64,000 nucleotides of DNA from Ursus arctos. Its lineage: Eukaryota; Chordata; Mammalia; Carnivora; Ursidae. The stretch spans positions 41,800,475 to 41,864,474 of the forward strand of contig NW_026622808.1 in NCBI RefSeq assembly GCF_023065955.2, written 5' to 3'. The notes below the pieces were generated by a model. It saw only the letters and a list, made by a program, of their open reading frames with translations. It was not told where the DNA came from and searched no databases. A program made the translations under genes and the position numbers. Position 1 is the stretch's first letter. The number at the start of each line of letters is the position of its first letter. This document shows, piece after piece, positions 56,910-64,000 of this stretch.

Positions 56910-59900
56910 ATGGCAGAATTAAAAGCATATCTCTCAGTACTCAGCCTTAACATTAATGGTTTAAATTCTTGCTTTATACGCCACAGGGTTGCAGATTGGA
57001 TAAAAAGAAATGACCCATCCATTTGCTGTCTACAAGAGACTCATTTCGAACCCAAAGATGCATTCAGACTGAGAGTAAGGGGATGGAGTACCATCTTTCA
57101 CGCAAATGGACCTCAAAAGAAAGCTGGGGTAGCAATTCTCATATCAGATAAACTGGATTTTAAACTACAGACTATAGTTAGAGATGCAGAAGGGCACTAT
57201 ATTATTCTTAAAGGAAGTATTCAACAAGTGGATATGACAATTATAAATATATATGCCCCCAACAGGGGAGCAGCAAGATACACAAGCCAACTCTTAACCA
57301 GAATAAAGAGACATATAGATAAAAATACATTAATAGTAGGGGACCTCAACACTCCACTCTCAGAAATAGACAGAACACCCTGGCAAAAACTAAGCAAAGA
57401 ATCAAAGGCTTTGAATGCCATACTCGACGAGTTGGACCTCTTAGATATATATAGAACACTACACCCCAGAACCAAAGAATACTCATTCTATTCTAATACC
57501 CATGGAACATTTTCAAGAATAGACCATGTTCTGGGACACAAAACAGGTCTCAGCCGATACCAAAAGATTGAAATTATCCCCTGCATATTCTCAGACCACA
57601 ACGCTCTGAAATTGGAACTCAACCACAAGGAAAAATTTGGAAGAAACTCAAACACTTGGAGACTAAGAGCCATACTGCTCAGGAATGACTCGATAAACCA
57701 GGAAATCAAAAATCAAATTAAACAATTTATGGAGACCAATGAGAATGAAAATACAACAGTCCAAAACCTATGGGATACTGCAAAGGCAGTCCTAAGGGGG
57801 AAATACATAGCCATCCAAGCCTCACTCAAAAGAATAGAAAAATCTAAAATGCAGTTTTTATATTCTTACCTCAAGAAGCTGGAACAGCAACAGAGGGACA
57901 GGCCTAATCCACGCACAAGGAAGCAGTTGACCAAAATTAAAGCTGAAATCAATCAAGCAGAAACCAGAAGTACAGTAGAGCAGATCAACAGGACTAGAAG
58001 CTGGTTCTTTGAGAGAATCAATAAAATTGACAGACCACTGGCAAGACTTATCCAAAAGAAAAGAGAAAGGACCCAGATTATTAAAATTATGAATGAAAAA
58101 GGAGAGGTCACGACGAACACCATTGAAATTGGAAGGATTATTAGAAATTTTTATCAACAGCTATATGCCAATAAACTAAGCAATCTGGAAGAGATGGAAT
58201 CCTTCCTGGAAACCTATAAACTACCAAGATTGAAACAAGAAGAAATTGATTTCTTAAACAGGCCAATTAATTATGAAGAAATTGAGTCAGTGATAAACAA
58301 CCTTCCAAATAACAAAACTCCAGGCCCGGATGGTTTTCCTGGGGAATTCTACCAAACATTCAAAGAAGAAATAATACCTATTCTCCTAAAGCTATTTCAA
58401 AAAATAGAAACAGAAGGAAAGCTACCAAACTCATTCTATGAGGCCAATATTACCTTGATCCCCAAACCAGGCAAAGACCCCCTCAAAAAGGAGAATTAAA
58501 TACCGATTTCCCTAATGAATATGGACGCCAAAATCCTCAACAAGATACTTGCTAATAGAATCCAACAGTTCATTAAAAGGATTATCCACCACGATCAAGT
58601 GGGATTCATACCTGGGATGCAAGCGTGGTTCAATATTCGCAAATCAATCAGCGTGATACATCATATCAACAAGAAAAGAGTCAAGAACCATATGATCCTC
58701 TCAATCGATGCCGAAAAAGCATTTGACAAAATACAGCATCCTTTCCTGATTAAAACCCTTCAGAGTATAGGAATAGAAGGTACATTTCTCAATCTCATAA
58801 AAGCCATCTATGAAAAGCCTACTGCAAATATTATTCTCAATGGGGAAAAGCTGGAAGCCTTTCCCTTAAGATCAGGAACACGACAAGGATGCCCACTCTT
58901 GCCACTATTATTCAACATAGTACTATAAGTCCTTGCAACAGCAATCAGACAACAAAAAGGGATCAAAGGTATTCACATCGGCAAAGAAGAAGTCAAAATG
59001 TCTCTCTTCGCAGATGACGTGATACTCTATATGGAAAACCCAAAAGAAGCCACTCCCAAACTATTAGAAGTTATAGAGCAATTCAGTAACGTGGCGGGAT
59101 ACAAAATCAATGCTCAGAAATCAGTTGCATTTCTGTACACGAATAACGAGACCGAAGAAAGAGAAATTAGGGAATCCATCCCATTTACAATAGCACCAAA
59201 AACCATACGTTACCTTGGAATTAACTTAACCAGAGACGTAAAGGACCTTTATTCTAGAAACTATAAATCACTCTTAAAAGACATTGAGGAAGACATAAAA
59301 AGATGGAAAGATATTCCATGCTCATGGATCGGAAGAATTAACATAGTTAAAATGTCCATGCTACCCAGAGCAATCTACACTTTCAATGCTATCCCGATCA
59401 AAATACCGAGAACGTTTTTCAAAGAACTGGAACAAATAGTCCTTAAATTTGTATGGAACCAGAAAAGACCCCGAATCTCCAAGGAACTGTTGAAAAGGAA
59501 AAACAAAGTTGGGGGCATCACAATGCCAGATTTCGAGCTGTACTACAAAGCTGTGATCACAAAGACAGCATGGTACTGGCACAAAAACAGACACATAGAC
59601 CAACGGAACAGAATAGAGAGCCCAGAAATGGACCCTCGGCTCTTTGGGCAACTAATATTTGATAAAGCAGGAAAAAACATCTGGTGGGAAAAAGACAGTC
59701 TCTTCAATAAATGGTGCTGGGAAAATTGGACAGCTACATGCAAAAGAATGAAACTTGACCACTATCTCACACCATACACAAAAATAAACTCCAAATGGAT
59801 GAAAGACCTCGATGTGAGACAGGAATCCATCAGAATTCTAGAGGAGAACATAGGCAGCAACCTCTACGACATCGGCCAAAGCAACCTTTTTCATGATACA

Positions 59901-60737
59901 TCCCCAAAGGCAAGAGAAACAAAAGATAAAATGAATTTATGGGACTTCATCAAGATTAAAAGTTTCTGCACAGCCAAGGAAACAGTCAGAAAAACTAAGA
60001 GGCAGCCCACGGAATGGGAGAAGATATTTGCAAATGACACTACAGATAAAGGACTGGTATCCAAGATCTACAAAGAACTTCTCAAACTCAATACACGAGA
60101 AACAAATAAACAAATCAAAAAATGGGCAGAAGATATGAACAGACACTTTTCCAATGAAGACATACAAATGGCTAACAGACACATGAAAAAATGTTCAAAA
60201 TCATTAGCCATCAAGGAAATTCAAATCAAAACCACACTGAGATACCACCTTACGCCAGTTGGAATGGCAAAAATAGACAAGGCAAGAAACAACAATTGTT
60301 GGAGAGGATGTGGAGAAAGGGGATCCCTCCTACATTGTTGGTGGGAATGCAAGTTGGTACAGCCACTCTGGAAAACAGTGTGGAGGTCCCTTAAAAAGTT
60401 AAAAATTGAGCTACCCTATGATCCAGCCATTGCACTACTGGGTGTTTACCCCAAAGAGGCAGACGTAGTGAAGAGAAGGGCCATATGCACCCCAATGTTC
60501 ATAGCAGCAATGTCCACAATAGCTAAATCGTGGAAGGAGCCGAGATGCCCTTCAACAGATGACTGGATTAAGAAGTTGTGGTCCATATATACAATGGAAT
60601 ATTACTCAGCAATCAGAAAGAACGAGTTCTCAACATTTGCTACAACATGGACGGCACTGGAGGAGATAATGCTTAGTGAAATAAGTCAAGCAGAGAAAGA
60701 CAACTATCATATGATTTCTCTCATCTATGGAACATAA
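56910..60737 (+). pseudogene. LINE-1 ORF2 (endonuclease/reverse transcriptase), two nonsense codons
   Basis: One frame of 1275 codons plus the final stop. Functional homologues nick target DNA and copy L1 RNA at the nick. Apurinic/apyrimidinic-type endonuclease residues are all present: N14, E43, D145, N147, D205, D229 and H230. The reverse-transcriptase active site FADD falls at residues 700-703. A C-terminal C-x3-C-x7-H-x4-C motif is at C1130, C1134, H1142 and C1147. The frame is broken by TAA at 58497-58499 (codon 530, before the core RT motifs, where the family has an aromatic residue) and TAA at 58926-58928 (codon 673, where Glu is usual, between the 'RQGCPL' motif and FADD). Each fits a single-base change, and no frameshift is seen. 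A truncated 529-residue product would keep the endonuclease but not the reverse transcriptase. Confidence 0.95.
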
Positions 60738-61041
60738 GAACTAGAATGATCAGTAGGGGAAGAAAGGGATAAAGAAAGGGGGGGTAATCAGAAGGTGGAA
60801 TGAAACATGAGAGACTATGGACTATGAGAAACAAACTGAGGGCTACAGAGGGGAGGGGGGTGGGGGAAAGGGATAGACCGGTGATGGGTAGTAAGGAGGG
60901 CACATATTGCATGGTGCACTGGGTGTTATACACAACTAATGAATCATCGAGCCTTACATTGAAAACCGGGGATGTACTGTATGGTGACTAACATAATATA
61001 ATAAAAATCATTATTACAGAAAAAAAAAAATTAAAAAAAAA
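60738..61041 (+). other. L1 3'UTR, polyadenylation signal and A-tail
   Basis: About 260 bp of 3'UTR with a G7 run (60778-60784) and four closely spaced G-runs (60850-60872) that could form a G-quadruplex, as is usual for L1 3'UTRs. 'actgtatggtgactaacata' leads to AATAAA at 61000-61005 and then an A-rich tail with a TT interruption. Other L1 tails in this window (21473-21535, minus; 34612, minus) match it. Confidence 0.92.
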
Positions 61042-61056
61042 AAAAAAGTACTTCAG
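61042..61056. repeat. Target-site duplication of the L1, right copy
   Basis: Identical to 54580-54594. Confidence 0.95.
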
Positions 61057-61436
61057 TAGAAACTGACATTGCCTGTCTCTGTTCATTGTTTGAAATATCT
61101 TACAACTCTGAAAGTTACAAGTAATGATAATAATGCAAACTTCAAGACATGAACATTATTTTCTGTCTGGTAGAGGTTTAATGGACCACCACTCCCTCCT
61201 AACCCACCCTTCCACCTCACCACTTACACAAAAAACAATTTTGAGTCCATTATTACATTCATCTCAATATTTCTATTCTATAAATGGTTTTTTTTTTTTG
61301 TACTCTCTTTTGAACCAGTTACCATACCTGCAGGTTTCTTCATGAATTAACTAAAATATTTAACACACTGTTCATTTATATATCTATACGAGAGTCATTG
61401 CTTGACTTATTACTGAAAATTGTTTTTCAACATGTC
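61057..61436. other. Right flank of the full-length L1, unassigned
   Basis: No gene or family recognised; a T-run lies near 61287-61299. Confidence 0.35.
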
Positions 61437-61439
61437 CAG

Positions 61440-61720
61440 CTCCCAAAAAGTCCATCCTCTGCTCAAAATCTTACAATGGGCATCACTTGCCAATGAATTA
61501 AGTCCAGAGACATCACCTTACGGTTGAAACCCAACATTATAACCTACTCTACTCTGTCAATTGTATATTCATTCCACTTTTCACCCATTCCCATCCTACA
61601 TAGAGGCCAAAAGGAACTCCTCAGGTCCCAGATACACATTTTACTCACCCAATTTTCTTCCTTTACTGATGCTAATCCTTCCCCCTGGACTGTGGCTATT
61701 CACATAGCATTCAATGTAAA
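61440..61720 (+). mobile_element. L2 LINE fragment, plus strand
   Basis: 'ccatcctctgctcaaaatct', 'tacaatgggcatcacttgcc', 'aatgaattaagtccagagac' and 'cttccccctggactgtggct' follow L2 order. Confidence 0.6.
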
Positions 61721-62416
61721 TAGCTACTGTGGATGCTTTAAGCCCATGCTTCTCAGATATTTACGTGGAAATAACACAGGTAAAGAGAATTACTATTTGC
61801 TTCACCAGAGTGGAAGAAAGGGGAGGGGATGGAAACAGACTACAAGAAAAAAATTGTGTAAGGTCTCTTGTTTTATCTTAAAAATGTCTGCAGATGTTTT
61901 TATCCATTCTCTAATATATCATGGGTTTTCATTAAAAATAATATCTCTACCTTCAAATGTTATGGGAAAATCGATACTCCAAGAGGGTGACTTACCTAAC
62001 CTGTGGCTTTGTACATCTCTTGCCTAAGCCCTGTACTCCCAGAAAAAAGGCAATGATTAAGAAATCTGCCTCTCCCCAACTCTTTTCCAAAAAATCCCAC
62101 CTTCCATATTTCATAAAGATTCCTTTGTTTACCCACCTTGATAAAACTCCACAACCCCTTCCTTTTCTTTAGGATATTCTTCATTAATGAATATCTATTA
62201 CAATAGTCTGAATAAGATTATTTTCTTTAAATGTCCAATACGTTGTTTTTGACACACAACATTTTGAAGTATACATCCTAACCTGAAAAGTGCATGACTT
62301 TATGTGATACTTTTCAAGATTATAATCATGAAATCTGGGACTTAAGGGTATATTAAATTGTCATACTAGAAAAAACAACACCCAGATTTTCTATGTCTCC
62401 AGTGAAATTAATAAAA
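61721..62416. other. Unassigned sequence
   Basis: A 167-codon plus frame (61524-62027) crosses the L2 and this stretch. It has no domain and is probably a chance frame. Confidence 0.4.
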
Positions 62417-62635
62417 ATGAAATTGGATCATTATCTTATACCATACACAAAAATCAAGTCAAAATGGATTGAAGACTTAAATGTTATACCTGAAACTATA
62501 AAAATTCCGGAATAAGACCTAGGGAAAAAGCTCAGTGAAGTAAGTCTTGGCAATAACTTTTTTGGATATGACTCCAAAAGCACAGGCAACAAAAGCAAAA
62601 ATAAACAAGTGGGACTTCAAATTAAAAAGTTTCTG
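62417..62635 (+). mobile_element. Older L1 ORF2 fragment, plus strand, left part
   Basis: 'aatgaaattggatcattatc', 'ccatacacaaaaatcaagtc' and 'gtgggacttcaaattaaaaa' align with the full-length L1 at about 59745-59966. The frame is broken by stops. Confidence 0.85.
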
Positions 62636-62702
62636 GGGGCGCCTGTGTGGCTCAGTTGGATAAGCATCTGCCTTCGGCTCAAGTCATGATTCCGGGTTCC
62701 GG
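62636..62702 (+). mobile_element. Can-SINE 5' fragment, plus strand
   Basis: 'ggggcgcctgtgtggctcag', then 'catctgccttcggctcaagt', ending in 'tgattccgggttccgg'. Only the tRNA-like head remains; there is no body, no A-tail and no target-site duplication. Confidence 0.85.
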
Positions 62703-63160
62703 TATATGCAACAACATGGATGAACTTGGAGGACATTACGCTGAGTGAAATAAACCAGACACAGAAAGGCAAATATTGCATGATATCACTTAATATGTGG
62801 AATGTCAAACTTATAGACACAGACTACTGAAGGGTGGTTACTGGAGGAAAAGGAGGTGGGGGAGATGGGAGATATTGATTGGCCTAAGGGTACAAAGTTT
62901 CAGTTATAAGATGACTAAGTTCTAGAGATCTAACATACATCAAGATGACTATAACTTAAAAATAATGTAGACTTGAAATCTGCTAGGATTATCTTAAATA
63001 TTCTCACCACATGCACAAACACAGATAATTTTGTGAGATAATGAATGTATTAATTAGTTGGATTGTGGTAACCATCTCATGACATACATGTATATCAAAA
63101 TATCATGTTGTATACCTAAAATATGTATAATTACACAATTTTTACTTGTCAATTAGATGT
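62703..63160 (+). mobile_element. Older L1 3' fragment, plus strand, right part
   Basis: 'caacaacatggatgaacttg' aligns with about 60640 of the full-length L1. It continues through 'gctgagtgaaataaaccaga' and an L1MA-like 3'UTR ('atatcatgttgtatacctaa') ending near 63160. About 670 bp of L1 is missing between this and the left part. Confidence 0.85.
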
Positions 63161-63635
63161 CTATAACGCAGGGGGCAAGGAGACTAGCAAGGTTACACCG
63201 ATAAGAACTACATAAGAATCACTGTAGCAGGCCAGGCACTGCTGAGGCTGGGGAAGTAGGAAGAAATGGGCAGAAATTCTTCCTAACATCCTTAAGATTT
63301 CTGAAAATAAAACTGCCAGAAATGGGCACTAGTTCTCACTCCTTCTTCTTTCAACAAATATTGCTAGGACATAGATGATGAGGGGCGGGGTACTTGAGAT
63401 AGAATTTGTTCAAGGGAAAGCTATGGAATCTTGATTAAAGCTTTGAAATTCAAACCAAAGATAAGGTTCAAAGGATGAAGATGAATGGGGGATGGGGGTG
63501 GGAGATGATTCAGGGTTGCCACAAAACATCAAAACATTCTGAGTACAGAATGGAAAGAGCTTAAGTTATGAAAACAGCAAATAATAATGGCCTGCCTTAA
63601 AAAAAAAAAAAGTAATAGCTTAAAATATTCAGGAA
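63161..63635. other. Unassigned sequence
   Basis: No gene or named repeat; an A-run lies at about 63599-63611. Confidence 0.35.
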
Positions 63636-63639
63636 CTAG

Positions 63640-63815
63640 CTAATTTACATTCATTACCTCACTAAATCCTTAAAGTAACTCCAGGAGCTAAGTACTATTA
63701 TTATCTCCACTTAACATAAAAAGTAACACAGCCTCAGAGAGGTTAATTAACTTGCCCAGGGTCTTGCAGACAGTAAGTAGCAGGGCTGTCCAACTCAAAA
63801 CCATATTGAAAGAAT
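63640..63815 (-). mobile_element. MIR SINE, minus strand
   Basis: 'ctccaggagctaagtactat', 'tattatctccacttaacata', 'agcctcagagaggttaatta' and 'acttgcccagggtcttgcag' are antisense MIR landmarks in order. Confidence 0.88.
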
Positions 63816-64000
63816 TCCTCCCAACTGCTGCCCCCAACGGGCTTCAGGGAAGGGTATCTAATACAAATCTAAATCTGGAGTGGACAGGAGGATAAAAAGT
63901 AAGCACAGGTCAGACCTCCTATGTCAAGCCATCCAGTCTGATCTTTACCTGGAGGCAACAGGAAGACAAGGAAACAAGAGAAAGCAAAGTATAAGGTGGA
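63816..64000. other. Unassigned sequence to window end
   Basis: No gene or named repeat recognised. Confidence 0.35.

Larger units (their letters stand above)
54595..61041 (+). mobile_element. Full-length LINE-1 retrotransposon
   Basis: A complete 6.4-kb L1 in plus orientation with a perfect 15-bp target-site duplication. Order: 5'UTR with YY1-type start and two tandem monomers (54595-55931, including a nested SINE), ORF1 (55932-56837), a 72-bp spacer, ORF2 frame (56910-60737), a G-rich 3'UTR, AATAAA (61000-61005) and an A-rich tail. The full-length 5' end, intact duplication and nearly undamaged frames point to a fairly recent insertion. Two stop codons in ORF2 make this copy unable to move itself. 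It could still be transcribed and yield ORF1 protein. Confidence 0.97.

Noticed and set aside
57858..58157. Minus-strand frames across ORF2
   Set aside because: Shadows of the ORF2 reading frame in A-rich sequence.
61524..62027. 167-codon plus-strand open frame
   Set aside because: It overlaps an L2 fragment and has no domain or coding signal.

Overview
The window is mammalian nuclear DNA, most likely from an arctoid carnivore (a bear or giant panda, or a pinniped). The evidence is about nineteen tRNA-Lys-derived carnivore SINEs (Can-SINE/SINEC). The youngest copies carry the head 'gcgcctgggtggcacagcgg' and the (AAAT)n-type tail I associate with bears and seals, not dog or cat. The species call is inference from remembered repeat families. 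I found no host protein-coding gene, rRNA or functional tRNA, no CRISPR array and no bacterial feature. The stretch looks like intergenic or deep intronic DNA.

Layout. 1-12.4 kb: repeat-poor sequence, then SINEs (including a SINE inside a SINE at 6.75-7.2 kb), facing TG and CA microsatellites at 8.5-8.85 kb, and an old L1 3' end. 12.4-20 kb: mostly unassigned sequence with an L2, a SINE and a MIR. 20-36 kb: dense fossil repeats (MIR, L2, L1M). It includes a MaLR-type solo LTR that splits a MIR (23.07-23.44 kb), an L2 split by another old repeat (31.55-32.8 kb), and a 5'-truncated minus-strand L1 (34.6-35.9 kb) that contains a SINE. 36-54 kb: mainly unassigned AT-rich sequence with scattered MIR, L2 and SINE copies, a 66-bp tandem duplication at 45.1 kb and several microsatellites.

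54.58-61.06 kb holds the main feature, a full-length plus-strand LINE-1. It is flanked by a perfect 15-bp target-site duplication. It has a CpG-rich 5'UTR with two 193-bp tandem monomers, an intact 301-codon ORF1, and an ORF2 frame of normal length broken only by two in-frame TAA codons in the reverse-transcriptase region. A G-rich 3'UTR, an AATAAA signal and an A-tail follow. A SINE sits in its 5'UTR just upstream of ORF1. 61-64 kb holds L2, an older L1 whose middle is replaced by a SINE fragment, and a MIR.

The only genes seen are the retrotransposon's own. ORF1 encodes the RNA-binding chaperone and ORF2 would encode the endonuclease/reverse transcriptase. The same machinery, supplied by other L1 copies, explains the SINE insertions with their A-tails and target-site duplications. 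Most open frames in the window are chance frames, SINE antisense frames or microsatellite translations. I did not find a previously undescribed biological system; the most unusual item is the L1 with tandem 5'UTR monomers plus an embedded SINE.
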